64,000 nucleotides of DNA from Chryseobacterium sp. ERMR1:04 (GCF_001297705.1 NZ_LIRF01000007.1:372001-436000); one strand, 5' to 3'; shown: positions 50,246 through 60,095, counted from the stretch's first letter. Notes: a model not told the origin generated them from the letters alone. Made by a program: numbers and translations.

Positions 50246-51574
50246 ATGAACCATAAACCCGTAGAAGGTTTTTCCAAACTGACAAAACAAGGGAAAATCG
50301 ACTGGCTTGTCACTGAATATCTTGAAGGAAACGAAGAATATCAAAATATATTAAAACAATATTGGAATGATAATGCTGATCTTCAGAAGCTTCATGAAGA
50401 GTTTTCTGAAAATACAATCTCCAATTTTTATATGCCTTACGGGATTGCTCCCAACTTTTTAATCGACGGAAAACTATTGGCTCTTCCGATGGCGGTTGAG
50501 GAAAGTTCTGTTGTGGCGGCAGCTTCCAAGGCAGCTAAATTCTGGATTGATAAAGGAGGTTTCAAGACCACCATTATCAATACGGAAAAATTAGGCCACA
50601 CCCACTTTATATTTAACGTAGAATCTCATAAACTGCAACATTTTTTTAATTTTAAATTAAAGAAAAAATTGTTTGAGGCTACAGAAAGTATTACGGCGAA
50701 CATGAGAAATCGTGGTGGTGGAATTTTAGATATCAAATTGGTTGATAAAACTTCTGAAATGGCACATTACTATCAGCTTAAAGCAAGTTTTGATACCGTA
50801 GATTCTATGGGCGCGAATTTTATTAATTCATGTCTTGAGCAATTCGGTAAAACACTGAAAGAAGAGGTTGCAAAAGATGAAGATTTCACACAGGAAGAAA
50901 AAGATTCTTTGCAGGTTGTGATGAACATTCTTTCTAATTTCACGCCTGACTGTATTGTAAGAGCTGAGGTTTCTTGCAAAATTGAAGACTTGAAAGACGA
51001 CAGCGGAATTTCCAATGAAGAGTTTGCCAGAAAATTTAAACAAGCAGTTACGATTGCTGAGATTGAACCTTTCCGTGCGACAACGCATAATAAAGGCGTG
51101 ATGAATGGAGTAGATGCTGTAGTAATTGCAACAGGAAATGACTTCAGAGCAACAGAAGCTTGCGCTCATGCTTATGCTGCGAGAGACGGACAATACAGGT
51201 CATTAACGCATTGTACAACCGATAACGGAGTTTTCAGATTCTGGATCGATCTTCCGATTTCTGTAGGAGTTGTGGGTGGTTTAACAAATCTTCATCCTTT
51301 GGTAAAATTCTCTTTAGCTTTACTTGGTAAGCCTTCTGCTCAGGAATTGATGAGTATTTTGGCGGTTTCCGGTTTGGCTCAAAACTTTGGAGCATTACGT
51401 TCTTTGGTGACAACAGGGATTCAGAAAGGTCACATGAAAATGCATTTATTCAATATCCTGAACCAAATGGGAGCAACGGAAGAAGAAAAGCAGCATTTTG
51501 TGACGTATTTTAAAGATAAAACGGTTACGCACCACGAAGTTATCAATGAATTTAACAGATTAAGAGGACAATAA
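50246..51574 (+). CDS. mvaA: Hydroxymethylglutaryl-CoA reductase, class II
   Basis: A 442-residue class II HMG-CoA reductase, the step to mevalonate for isoprenoids (or its reverse). Visible signatures are SENTISNFYMPYGIAPNFLI (about 54-73) with the catalytic Glu, AVEESSVVAAASKAAKF, the cofactor-site DSMGANFINSCLE and KGVMNGVDAVVIATGND with the catalytic Lys. Its stop shares one base with the start of a small membrane-protein gene, so it leads a translationally coupled cluster. Bacteroidota make isoprenoids through mevalonate in many Flavobacteriia, which fits. Confidence 0.95.
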   Translation: MNHKPVEGFSKLTKQGKIDWLVTEYLEGNEEYQNILKQYWNDNADLQKLHEEFSENTISNFYMPYGIAPNFLIDGKLLALPMAVEESSVVAAASKAAKFWIDKGGFKTTIINTEKLGHTHFIFNVESHKLQHFFNFKLKKKLFEATESITANMRNRGGGILDIKLVDKTSEMAHYYQLKASFDTVDSMGANFINSCLEQFGKTLKEEVAKDEDFTQEEKDSLQVVMNILSNFTPDCIVRAEVSCKIEDLKDDSGISNEEFARKFKQAVTIAEIEPFRATTHNKGVMNGVDAVVIATGNDFRATEACAHAYAARDGQYRSLTHCTTDNGVFRFWIDLPISVGVVGGLTNLHPLVKFSLALLGKPSAQELMSILAVSGLAQNFGALRSLVTTGIQKGHMKMHLFNILNQMGATEEEKQHFVTYFKDKTVTHHEVINEFNRLRGQ

Positions 51575-51741
51575 TGATTCAGATAATTTTACCCATCATA
51601 TTCCTGATATTTGGGATCTTTTTAAAAGTAACAAAACTAAGAGGCTTTCAAAGTTCAAAGAAATTTGGCATTATGTTTATCATTTTGGGAATCTCTACGT
51701 TAGTTGCCAGATTTATTACGCTCTATTTAAATTCAAAATAG
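51574..51741 (+). CDS. Small two-helix membrane protein (55 aa)
   Basis: A 55-residue ORF (MIQIILPIIFLIFGIF...) with hydrophobic helices at about 2-18 and 33-50 joined by a basic loop (KVTKLRGFQSSKKFG). Its ATG overlaps the reductase stop (TAATG), and its TAG overlaps the GTG of the next gene (TAGTG), which strongly supports expression. I do not recognise the family. Confidence 0.75.
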   Translation: MIQIILPIIFLIFGIFLKVTKLRGFQSSKKFGIMFIILGISTLVARFITLYLNSK

Positions 51742-52814
51742 TGAAAAGTAAAATTTTATTCTTTATCTTGATTTATGGTTTAAGTTTTTCACAACAAAAA
51801 AATGTGAAGATCAATAATCTGCAACCCAAATCTGAAGACTATGTTTTTCCGGTAATTTCTTACAGCGAAAAACCTTCGGTAGAGAATAAGATCAATACGT
51901 ATTTACAGGTAGATGGATTAGAATATATTCCAAATTCGGGAGGAAATCCTTTTAAACGAGCTTCTACAGCTACCAATTCTTACACAAACTATGTTCAGTT
52001 TTACAGTTGGGAGCAATTGGAGACACCTAAAAATATCTTGAGTATTGCCATGGATGGCGAAGCAACAGGAGCTTATCCTGAAAGTTTTTCTAATTGGAAG
52101 AATTTTGATTTGAGAACGGGAAATTATATTAATCTTCAAGATCTATTTCAACCCAATTCAATGAAGACCGTTGAAAATTTAATTAATCAAAGGGTTAAAA
52201 AAAGGATCAATGATTTTCTTACGGAACTTAAATTTTATAAGGATAATTCTGAGGATGGAAAAGAGCAGATCGAAATCTACGAAAACTGTTTTACAGACAA
52301 TACCCTTGAATATTTAGAATACTTTTTTGGAAAAGATAAACTCACGGTGGTTGTAGGAAGATGTTCTAATCATGCTTCGAGAGCGTTGGATGATTTGGGA
52401 AGTCATGAAATAGTCTTTCCGTATAAGGAATTGGAAAAGTACTGGAGTTCCTATGCTCAAAATTTACTTTCCGGTTCTGAACAAATTGTTGCCCACCTCA
52501 CGATACAAAACAGATTGTATAAAGGGAAGATTGATAAGAAATATCCTATTACCCTTTTGGTCAAACGAACATATGATGATGGAGGTTTTTCTGCTGTATA
52601 TTGGTATGATAAAAATAAAAAATTCATAGAATGGAGTGGAACGCTTAAAAATAATCATATCTCGATCACAGAAAACGATTACCATAGTGAAGAATTAAAA
52701 GCCTGGATTCCGAGAGCTTTCATAGAAGCAGATTTGAAAGGAAATAAAATAACAGGAACCTGGCAGGATTATAAAACGAAAAAATATTTAAATCTAGAAT
52801 TAGAAGAATTATAA
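51741..52814 (+). CDS. Secreted protein with a DUF3298-like domain
   Basis: A 357-residue protein beginning with GTG and a signal peptide (MKSKILFFILIYGLSFSQ). The middle (about 115-235) has the DUF3298/DUF4163-type pattern: NFDLRTGNYINLQDLF, a helical stretch, CFTDNTLEYLEYFFGKDKLTVV and EIVFPYKELEKYW. The last 110 residues are a beta-rich tail (LYKGKIDKKYPITLLVKRTY, KITGTWQDY). Function unknown. The GTG start is set by the overlap with the preceding stop; no ATG nearby would keep the signal peptide. Confidence 0.75.
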   Translation: MKSKILFFILIYGLSFSQQKNVKINNLQPKSEDYVFPVISYSEKPSVENKINTYLQVDGLEYIPNSGGNPFKRASTATNSYTNYVQFYSWEQLETPKNILSIAMDGEATGAYPESFSNWKNFDLRTGNYINLQDLFQPNSMKTVENLINQRVKKRINDFLTELKFYKDNSEDGKEQIEIYENCFTDNTLEYLEYFFGKDKLTVVVGRCSNHASRALDDLGSHEIVFPYKELEKYWSSYAQNLLSGSEQIVAHLTIQNRLYKGKIDKKYPITLLVKRTYDDGGFSAVYWYDKNKKFIEWSGTLKNNHISITENDYHSEELKAWIPRAFIEADLKGNKITGTWQDYKTKKYLNLELEEL

Positions 52815-52816
52815 AA

Positions 52817-53203
52817 ATGAAAACAATAACTTTAGTCTTTGGTGCTGTTTACGGCATGTTATCAGTAATTTTAGGTGCATTCGGCGCGCACGCTTTAAAG
52901 AAAATATTATCTGTGGAAAGACTGGAAAGTTTTGAAACAGGAGTAAGATATCAGATGTATGCTGCTTTCTTTTTATTGATCGTAGGATATATTTTAAAGT
53001 TTGAAACTTCATCAGAAAAATGGGTTTCTATTTTAATGATTGCGGGAACGATGCTGTTTTCGTTCAGTATTTATTTCTTGAGTCTACAGGATTACTTAGG
53101 AGCAAACCTGAAATTTTTAGGCCCTATCACACCACTTGGAGGTTTGTTGATGATTATCAGCTGGGGAATGCTGATTGTTTATTTTGCTAAGAATAGAATT
53201 TAA
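52817..53203 (+). CDS. DUF423 family membrane protein (YgdD/TMEM256-like)
   Basis: A 128-residue protein with four membrane helices and the DUF423 signature GAVYGMLSVILGAFGAHAL (about 9-27), ETGVRYQMYAAFFLL (about 39-53) and the ending GPITPLGGLLMIISWGML. Widely conserved, function unsettled. It begins two bases after the previous stop and closes the reductase cluster. Confidence 0.9.
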   Translation: MKTITLVFGAVYGMLSVILGAFGAHALKKILSVERLESFETGVRYQMYAAFFLLIVGYILKFETSSEKWVSILMIAGTMLFSFSIYFLSLQDYLGANLKFLGPITPLGGLLMIISWGMLIVYFAKNRI

Positions 53204-53272
53204 TCATCACGATCTCATCAAAAAAATAAGTCTGCGATATTTTGTGTAGATTGTTTACCGAAAAATCAAACC

Positions 53273-53959
53273 ATGAAGCCTCGTTTTTTATTATTTTTTA
53301 TTGCGTTTATCATCTCTTCTGCAAGTGTTCAGAAAATGAATGCACAGGAGAAGAAGCCATTAATGAATGGAAATATTTTAACTGAAGTAAAAAATATACA
53401 AAAGCGTTTTTCTGATAGCGTTCAGCGGTATGATTATAAAAAAGATCAGGTTGTATATGGTCAAAAGTATAGAACTTTTTACGGTGAAAAATTAGACAAT
53501 CTAAAAAAACTGTATCAAAATATCTATGACAAAGAGGTGATGATCGGAAAGATAGATCCCAATATTTCATTTAAAACAGCGGGCGAAATACAACCCGAAA
53601 ATAATGTGACTCAAACAGGAAGTAACCCTCCGGAGCAAGTGAAAAATGCTCCTGTTGATATTAGCGAAGTTGAAAATTTTCAACAGCTTGCAGAGTTGAA
53701 AAAACGCTTAACAGCTGAATTTCCTGTTTATTTGATAAATGATTATGAGGGAGGAACCTATCGTTGTCATTTGAATTTTATGATTGATATTGATGGAAAA
53801 TTCAAAAACGTAAAATATAAAGGAGCCTCTGATACAGAATTCGGTATCATCAGTGCATTGTTCCTATACGCCATTGGAGGCTTGGAAAAACCTTTGCTGT
53901 ATCATAAAAAACCGATTGTACAAAACTTTGCACAGCCCATTGTGTTAAGATTCGAATAA
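53273..53959 (+). CDS. Exported protein of unknown function
   Basis: A 228-residue protein with a signal peptide ending SVQKMNAQ (about residue 25). The first part is Lys/Tyr-rich and helical, followed by a Pro/Asn linker (about 105-120). The last 90 residues (YLINDYEGGTYRCHLNFMID, then a hydrophobic helix and AQPIVLRFE) resemble the end of a TonB C-terminal-like domain, but the match is loose. No enzyme motif is visible. Confidence 0.65.
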   Translation: MKPRFLLFFIAFIISSASVQKMNAQEKKPLMNGNILTEVKNIQKRFSDSVQRYDYKKDQVVYGQKYRTFYGEKLDNLKKLYQNIYDKEVMIGKIDPNISFKTAGEIQPENNVTQTGSNPPEQVKNAPVDISEVENFQQLAELKKRLTAEFPVYLINDYEGGTYRCHLNFMIDIDGKFKNVKYKGASDTEFGIISALFLYAIGGLEKPLLYHKKPIVQNFAQPIVLRFE

Positions 53960-54038
53960 ATAAAACACGCAGTATAAAAACTGAAATATTCAGTAAAGGC
54001 AAATGATGATATTCTTTTAGTATTTAAAATAAATTAAA

Positions 54039-55316
54039 ATGAAAATCAACAGAAGAAGGCGAATTATCAAAACATTTGATCTTTTGGATCAGCCCATTAG
54101 GTTTAATCCGTTTGTGTTTAGCCGGACTTTTTTTATGTGGGCTTTTACAGGTCTGGTAGGTGGAATTATAGCAGGATTATATTGGATCGTGCTTGAACAT
54201 TTTACTGAGTTTTTGGCTCAATTTCAAGGTTGGATGGTTATTCCTACAATGGCCATTTGTGGATTGTTGGCTGGTTTGGTGATTCACTTTATCGGAGATC
54301 CGGGAGAAATTCATTTGATCGTCAATAATATCAGATTTAATAAAGGAAAATTAGAACCGAAAAATAATCCTTCCATGATTTTGTCATCTCTTTTTTGTGT
54401 GGCATCGGGAGGAAGTTTAGGTCCGGAAGCACCTTTGGTTCAGGTGACGGGCTCTACAGGAACTTGGCTCGGGAAAATTTTCAGATTGAAAGGAGAAGAA
54501 TTACGTTCTTTAAGTATTGCCGGAATGGCATCCGGTTTTACGGCGCTGTTCGGCGCTCCGCTTGGAGGAAGTCTTTTCTCTTTAGAAATTCTACATCATA
54601 AACACGCGGTTGAATATTATAAAGCCATTATTCCTGCGTTGGTAGCGAGCTGTTTCAGTTATCTGATGTTTGCTTTGATCATCCATTTGGGAATCGGGGC
54701 GACTTGGGATTTGAAGGCCTATCATTACACCGGGGTTTATGATTTTGCTTATGCAACAGCGTTTGGAATTGTAGGAACATTGTTTGGTTGGATTTTTATT
54801 TTTGTGGTTAAATTTTTCAAGAAAGTTTTTGAATACAGAAATTTACCCATCTATATTAAAACGTTTGTAGGCGGCGTTATTTTAGGAATTATTGCTTTCT
54901 ATTTTCCGATTACAAGATATTTCGGGCATAACGAGATCAACCAAATCATCAACGGAAATTTTGCATTAAACTTTTTAATTTTAATCTTAATTTTTAAAAT
55001 AGTAGCAATCGCCATTACCGTAACTTCAGGCTGGAGAGGTGGTTTTATCATTCCGCTTTTCTTTGTGGGAACAACGCTGGGATTAATTATCCACAATTTA
55101 TTTCCAACCGTTGATACAACGTTGGCAATTGTAAGTTGTATGGCTGCGATCAATGCCTGTGTAACAAGAACTCCAATGAGTACAACGATTATTTTGGGAA
55201 CCTTAACAGGATTTACGTATTTCGTACCGATTCTTTTTGCGAGTCTAACAGGATATTTCTTAGCACCAAGAATTCCATTTATTGGTTCTCAGTCTGAAAA
55301 ACTGGCTGAGGAATAA
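54039..55316 (+). CDS. ClC family chloride channel or H+/Cl- antiporter
   Basis: A 425-residue membrane protein with 10-12 hydrophobic segments. The selectivity motif GGSLGPEAPLVQ (about 126-137) holds the gating Glu, and GFTALFGAPLGGSLFSLEIL (about 166-185) is the second hallmark. A third, GWRGGFIIPLFFVGTTLG, is near the C-terminus. There are no CBS domains. A proton-coupled antiporter is more likely for bacteria, though the external gating residues alone do not decide. Confidence 0.92.
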   Translation: MKINRRRRIIKTFDLLDQPIRFNPFVFSRTFFMWAFTGLVGGIIAGLYWIVLEHFTEFLAQFQGWMVIPTMAICGLLAGLVIHFIGDPGEIHLIVNNIRFNKGKLEPKNNPSMILSSLFCVASGGSLGPEAPLVQVTGSTGTWLGKIFRLKGEELRSLSIAGMASGFTALFGAPLGGSLFSLEILHHKHAVEYYKAIIPALVASCFSYLMFALIIHLGIGATWDLKAYHYTGVYDFAYATAFGIVGTLFGWIFIFVVKFFKKVFEYRNLPIYIKTFVGGVILGIIAFYFPITRYFGHNEINQIINGNFALNFLILILIFKIVAIAITVTSGWRGGFIIPLFFVGTTLGLIIHNLFPTVDTTLAIVSCMAAINACVTRTPMSTTIILGTLTGFTYFVPILFASLTGYFLAPRIPFIGSQSEKLAEE

Positions 55317-55343
55317 AGCGTTGTTTTAACAAATTACAATAAT

Positions 55344-55569
55344 AAACTTGTTTACAGTTTTTCTTTTAACCACAAAAGAGTCAAAAGAATTAAGCATTAT
55401 TTAAGTTAATCATAAACTGTAAATAAGTACACATGAGTTTTAAAAAAAATCTTTGATTTTTCTTCTTTTGTAAGCTTATGTTTTCAAAATAGTTAAGCTT
55501 TAAATAGTTTAATAGTAGCTTTTGTACCTTTTGTGGTTAAATTTTTAATTAGCTTAAACAGACTTAACA
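55344..55569. repeat. MITE-like element, copy 2
   Basis: Core 55365-55541, 177 bp, with terminal inverted repeats tttaaccacaaaaga and ccttttgtggttaaa (one mismatch). Outer homology to copy 1 continues on both sides (acttgttta on the left, attagcttaaacagactta on the right). Located behind the ClC gene and before the terminator of the exporter operon. Confidence 0.8.
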
Positions 55570-55608
55570 TTATTTTTCAGTTCAAATTTGAAATCAGAAT
55601 ACAAATAA

Positions 55609-55638
55609 AAAAAGTTCAGATGTATTTCTGAACTTTTT
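55609..55638 (-). terminator. Terminator of the ABC-HlyD-TolC operon
   Basis: A perfect 12-bp stem (aaaaagttcaga/tctgaacttttt) with a six-base loop just behind the tolC stop; the minus strand continues T-rich. Confidence 0.8.
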
Positions 55639-55642
55639 AGTT

Positions 55643-57046
55643 TTATAGAGAGAAATTTTCTTTCATCCATTTTAGCTTATTAAAGCTTTTCAGAAATTTT
55701 GTTTTAATGGAAATAAACTTTTCCTGAGCATCTATAACCTTATTTTCTCTTGAATTGATGAGGAAAAGAGAACTTTCCCCATTGCTGTATTTGGTTTCTT
55801 CCGCAACGAGAAGTTTTTGATAGTTAACGAGATTGTTTTGTGAAAGATTAATCTGGGTATGGTAATTCAATACTTCATTTTTATAGGTCTCAATCTTGGT
55901 GTCGAGTTCTCTTTTTTTAAGCTGCGTGTCGAGCTGATTCTGTTCTATTTTAATCTTGGCGATTTGATGATTGGCTCTGGCTTCTCTTTGAAAAACCGGA
56001 ATTTCAAGCTTTAATCCATATTGGAAATTATTGTCGAATAGAGGAAGATAATCAGTGCTGTAATTTTCTTTGTTGAAAAAATTATAAGTAAAATCTACTT
56101 TAGGGAGGAAGCTCTGCCATTTCAATTTACGTTCACTTTCTAAAATATAATGCTTCTGGGTATAATACAGAATAGACAAATGATTGTCTGTTGTTTTGGT
56201 TTGAAGTTCGTGGAGAAGAAATTCAAAATCTGAATAGGCAGTGTGTTCTGAAAGATTATCTGCTGGATAAATGAGCTGTGAAATTTCATATAATTCTTGC
56301 TTATCTTTCCATAAAAATAATTGGAGCTGCTGAGTGTTTTTTACAAAATTTAAATAAGCTTCTCTTTGCTGAAGTTCAAAACTCTGCAATTGCGATAGAG
56401 CTTCTACGGTATCTATGGCCGCTCTTTCTCCGTATTCAAAAGTTTTTTGGGTAAGGTTTAAACGATTTTTATTAATCTCAACGGCTTTGGTTTGTAATCG
56501 GTAGATCTCGAAACTTTGTACCCATTCCCAATACGTGTTTTCTGCATTTAGAAGAAGATCATTGGTTAAAACGGTTTGTTCGGCTTCTGTCATCTTTAGG
56601 GCAAATTTTGCCTGATCCAGCATTGCTCTTCGCTTGTCGTACAGAAGATTCTTCGCTAAAGGAATCGTAATTCCCATTTGGTAAAGTCCGCCTTTGGTAT
56701 CGCTGGAATTCAGCTTTTGACCATCCAGATAATTATAGCTTGCGGTAAGATCAATCCCGTACCAGGTTGGAATTCCGAGTTCTATATTTTTTTGTTCGTA
56801 ATATTGGGTTCCGTCAATATTTTTTTCTCCAATCTTTCCACCTAAAATAGGATCAAAACCACCTCTAGCTTTTGTAATTTCAGATTGAGCCATTGTGTTT
56901 TGAAGCTGATATTTTAATGCTAACGGATGATAATTTTTTACGACCGCAATAAATTCCTGTGCAGAAATTTTAAGGGAGTCCTGTGCCCAACCATTTTGAA
57001 AAAAAGACAAGATGATAATGAAAAGAATTTTATTTTGCTTTTTCAT
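55643..57046 (-). CDS. TolC family outer membrane efflux protein
   Basis: A 467-residue TolC-like protein with a signal peptide (FFQNGWAQ, about residue 21). The two long coiled-coil regions characteristic of the family are present (about 150-240 and 370-460), with IKIEQNQLDTQLKKRELDTKIETYKNEVLNYH as helix in the second repeat. It would form the outer membrane exit duct for the ABC exporter encoded before it. It overlaps the HlyD gene by 17 bases, so the two are translated together. Confidence 0.92.
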   Translation of the reverse strand: MKKQNKILFIIILSFFQNGWAQDSLKISAQEFIAVVKNYHPLALKYQLQNTMAQSEITKARGGFDPILGGKIGEKNIDGTQYYEQKNIELGIPTWYGIDLTASYNYLDGQKLNSSDTKGGLYQMGITIPLAKNLLYDKRRAMLDQAKFALKMTEAEQTVLTNDLLLNAENTYWEWVQSFEIYRLQTKAVEINKNRLNLTQKTFEYGERAAIDTVEALSQLQSFELQQREAYLNFVKNTQQLQLFLWKDKQELYEISQLIYPADNLSEHTAYSDFEFLLHELQTKTTDNHLSILYYTQKHYILESERKLKWQSFLPKVDFTYNFFNKENYSTDYLPLFDNNFQYGLKLEIPVFQREARANHQIAKIKIEQNQLDTQLKKRELDTKIETYKNEVLNYHTQINLSQNNLVNYQKLLVAEETKYSNGESSLFLINSRENKVIDAQEKFISIKTKFLKSFNKLKWMKENFSL

Positions 57047-58352
57047 ATTTAATAGATTGGTCGTTTTTTATTTCATAATAATCAGGAGGGAAGCCGTTGA
57101 TATTTCTCCATAGTTCATACCATACAGGAACATCGTTAAGAATGGCAATTCCCTGTACGCCGGCTCCCATTTTAATTTTTGGTGGCCATTGTTTTTCATT
57201 TTTATCTTCAATCACGAATGCTTTAAAAAGTCCGTTTGCACTAATGTTATTTTCTACAGCAACTACTTTCCCCGCAAATGTTCCATAGCTTGAATTGGGC
57301 CAACCTGAGAATACAATGGCAGGAAAACCGTCGAAGATGCACATCACCCGTTGTCCTTCTTTTACTAGTGGAAGGTCTACAGGTTTTATGTAAATTTCTA
57401 CTGCATAATTTACGTTGGTGGGGACAATCGTTCCGATGTTTTCTCCGTCTTTCAGCATTTCGCCAATACCGGATTTATTGAGTTGTACCACTTGTCCGTC
57501 CTGTGATGCAATAATGAAATATAAACCTTGCCTAGCTTTATAGTTGGCTACCTGATTTTCAAGTTTGGCAATATCGCCATCACTTCCTTCAATCTGCCCC
57601 ATATTCTGAAAACGGTCTCCCTCGGTCTTGCTTAACTTTTCGGTGTAATCCTGTATCACAGAGTTTTGTTCAATTCCTATATTCGAAATTTCCTGACGGG
57701 TTTGGGCGACTTTATTTTCTGACGCCGATTTTTTTGCCACCGCATTTTGATACGAAATACTTCTTTGTTGAAACTGGGTAAGGGAAACCAATCCTTCATC
57801 ATACATTTTTTTCTGTCTCGAAAACTGATCTTCAGAAAGACTGAGTTCATTGATGGTAGCGGCTAATTCGGCTTCTTCGCCAGTAAGTTTATTGTTGAGC
57901 TGGCTGATCTTTATTTTTAATTGATTCAATTTAAGATCTCTTGCCGTATGTAATGCCTGAAACTGATTGTTAACTGTTCCTACTTTAGCTTCATAATATT
58001 CTCTTACTCCTTTTTTAGCATTTACCTGATCTTGGGTTCTCTGTACCAAAAGAGGATCTAGGTAGTCATCTTTTATTTCTGAAAGCTGTAGTAAAGTATC
58101 TCCTTTTTTTACGTAATCACCATTTTTAATATTCCACTTGATAATTTTCCCCGGAATAGGAGAGTTCAGCTGTTGGGGGCGCTGTTCCTGATAAAGAGAG
58201 GTTACACTTCCCTTTACTTTTATATTCTGTGTCCAAGGGAGAAATAAGGTAATGATGCCTCCAATGAAAATAAAAAGAAACCATCTTTTTACCCTTGATT
58301 TTTTATGAATATGATATATTTTGTCAAATGACTGTAGTTTCATTGTGCTCAA
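57030..58352 (-). CDS. HlyD family membrane fusion protein
   Basis: A 440-residue periplasmic adaptor: one membrane helix (about 24-43, WFLFIFIGGIITLFLPW), a lipoyl-like half (PGKIIKWNIKNGDYVKKGDTLLQLSE, about 67-92), a long coiled coil (about 100-260), the second lipoyl half (SQDGQVVQLNKSGIGEMLKDG) and a beta-barrel tail. It links the inner-membrane ABC protein with the TolC duct. It begins three bases after the ABC gene. Confidence 0.92.
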   Translation of the reverse strand: MSTMKLQSFDKIYHIHKKSRVKRWFLFIFIGGIITLFLPWTQNIKVKGSVTSLYQEQRPQQLNSPIPGKIIKWNIKNGDYVKKGDTLLQLSEIKDDYLDPLLVQRTQDQVNAKKGVREYYEAKVGTVNNQFQALHTARDLKLNQLKIKISQLNNKLTGEEAELAATINELSLSEDQFSRQKKMYDEGLVSLTQFQQRSISYQNAVAKKSASENKVAQTRQEISNIGIEQNSVIQDYTEKLSKTEGDRFQNMGQIEGSDGDIAKLENQVANYKARQGLYFIIASQDGQVVQLNKSGIGEMLKDGENIGTIVPTNVNYAVEIYIKPVDLPLVKEGQRVMCIFDGFPAIVFSGWPNSSYGTFAGKVVAVENNISANGLFKAFVIEDKNEKQWPPKIKMGAGVQGIAILNDVPVWYELWRNINGFPPDYYEIKNDQSIKYEKAK

Positions 58353-58355
58353 TTT

Positions 58356-60020
58356 TTATGATATAACTTTTAGGGTTCCTTCTTCCATATGAAGGTGCTG
58401 ATCTGCAAACTGCAATACGTCTTCACTCTGCGAAACAATGATAATGGTTGTTCTTTCCTTGATCTGCAGCAGATATTCTATCATTTTATCCTGATATTCT
58501 TCACGGATTCCTGCAAAAGGATTTTCAAGAATAATGAGTCTTTTTTCACCTAAAAGGGCTCGGAGCAACAATATTTTTTTCTTTGAACTAAAGGTGATCT
58601 CAGAATCCGTTTCGCTTACTTCGGTGAAGAAACCGTTGCTGAAGAGGCTTGAAATATTTTCTATTCCCAGTTTTTCAGAAAGCTCAAGAATATCTTCTGT
58701 ATTGCTTTGGTTGTTGCCTAACAATATATTTTCTTTTACCGTTCCCTGTATGATTTTCATATTCTCCAGATATAGGCTGATTGTATTTCTCAGCTGTTTC
58801 TTATCAATATTTTTTAATGGAGTTTTGTCAAAAAGTATGGTTCCGGAGCTGGGCTCAAAAAAGCCGGTGATCATATTGAGAAGGAGAGATTTTCCGGTTC
58901 CCAGTTTTCCTGTTAACACCGTAATGCTGTTTTCCGGAATTTTAAAATTTAAATCAGAAAGGATGGGAATATTATCATTAAATGAAAATTGTACATTTTT
59001 AAATTCAATCTCTGTTCCTTTGTCTTTCTGAGAGAGCACGATCTCGCCATTTTGCTCTTCTTTAAGCCCTGTGATTTTAGAAAGCTTTGCGAAAGAAGCA
59101 ATGAGGTCATAATAACTTTCAAGACTTACAATCAGTTTTTCTACTGCCGACATGATGCTTAAAACCACAATCTCAGTGGCGATGAAAGCTCCAATATTAA
59201 GTTTTTGATTGATTAAAAGATACGTTCCAATCGCAAGCATGGCCAAGGTAATGATCACTTTAAAAGCAATAATGGTTTTGTACTGAAAAACAAGAACTCT
59301 AAAGTGAGAAGTTCTGTGATGAAGATATTCTACCACCCTGTCATCGGTTCCTTTTAAATGAACAGCACTTTCAGAATGCATTTTAAAAGTTTTTACAGAG
59401 CCTGCGATATCCTCAATCCAGGCTGCGGTGTCATATTTTTTGTTGCTTTCTTCAATGCTGGATTTTATTCCGCTTTCCATCGTGTATCGGAATATGATAA
59501 CTACGGAAATCACAACCAATCCTCCAAAGGCTAAAAACCAAAGATGATAAAACGAAAGTAAAAGGATTCCAAAAAAGATCTGTATCAGTGCCGTAGGAAT
59601 TTCTAAAAGAATTTTTGAAATCCCTTTTTGTAGATTTTGAATGTCAAAAAAACGATTGACAAGCTCTGGAAGATAATATTTTCGGGTGTAGGAAAGATCT
59701 ACTTTTGGGATTTTATCTGCAATTTCTATTGAAAATTCTACAAATATCTTCTGTTGTATTTTCTCGATAATCTGTATCACCTTTAATCTGAAATATCCTG
59801 CGAGCCAAGTTCCGATCACCACAAAAAAGATGAGGATGTAAATTGAAGTCGTCATCGTTGCTCCCATCACAAAACTCACAATAGACTGGATGCCCAAAGG
59901 AATACTTAGGAGAACGAGACCGTTAAGAATTGCATAAAAATAAATATTAGTAACATCTTTTTTTTCTTTTGTAATGTAGCGGATGAGCCTTTTACCCTGT
60001 TCATTAGCTGTTATTTCCAT
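58356..60020 (-). CDS. ABC exporter (permease-ATPase) with a degenerate ATPase domain
   Basis: A 554-residue half-transporter: six membrane helices (about 25-300) and a nucleotide-binding domain (about 338-554). Walker A is good (GKLGTGKS, 371-378). The rest is unusual: no Gln is seen in the Q-loop (SLYLEN), the signature LSGGQ position reads ITFSSKKK, Walker B ends LIILEN so the Asp is Glu499 and the catalytic Glu is Asn500, and the H-loop His is Gln531 (IIVSQS). There is no C39 peptidase domain. With HlyD and TolC it forms a type I-like export machine. How or whether it hydrolyses ATP is unclear; it may work with a second ATPase. Confidence 0.88.
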   Translation of the reverse strand: MEITANEQGKRLIRYITKEKKDVTNIYFYAILNGLVLLSIPLGIQSIVSFVMGATMTTSIYILIFFVVIGTWLAGYFRLKVIQIIEKIQQKIFVEFSIEIADKIPKVDLSYTRKYYLPELVNRFFDIQNLQKGISKILLEIPTALIQIFFGILLLSFYHLWFLAFGGLVVISVVIIFRYTMESGIKSSIEESNKKYDTAAWIEDIAGSVKTFKMHSESAVHLKGTDDRVVEYLHHRTSHFRVLVFQYKTIIAFKVIITLAMLAIGTYLLINQKLNIGAFIATEIVVLSIMSAVEKLIVSLESYYDLIASFAKLSKITGLKEEQNGEIVLSQKDKGTEIEFKNVQFSFNDNIPILSDLNFKIPENSITVLTGKLGTGKSLLLNMITGFFEPSSGTILFDKTPLKNIDKKQLRNTISLYLENMKIIQGTVKENILLGNNQSNTEDILELSEKLGIENISSLFSNGFFTEVSETDSEITFSSKKKILLLRALLGEKRLIILENPFAGIREEYQDKMIEYLLQIKERTTIIIVSQSEDVLQFADQHLHMEEGTLKVIS

Positions 60021-60095
60021 TTTTCTTATTTAGTAAGGTTGAATGTTTTTTTTTATAATCCGAAATTTTTAGTTGATCTTTTTCTTTACCCTTAT

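Noticed and set aside
57097..57481. Plus-strand ORFs opposite the HlyD gene
   Set aside because: They are shadows of the HlyD coding sequence with low-complexity products.
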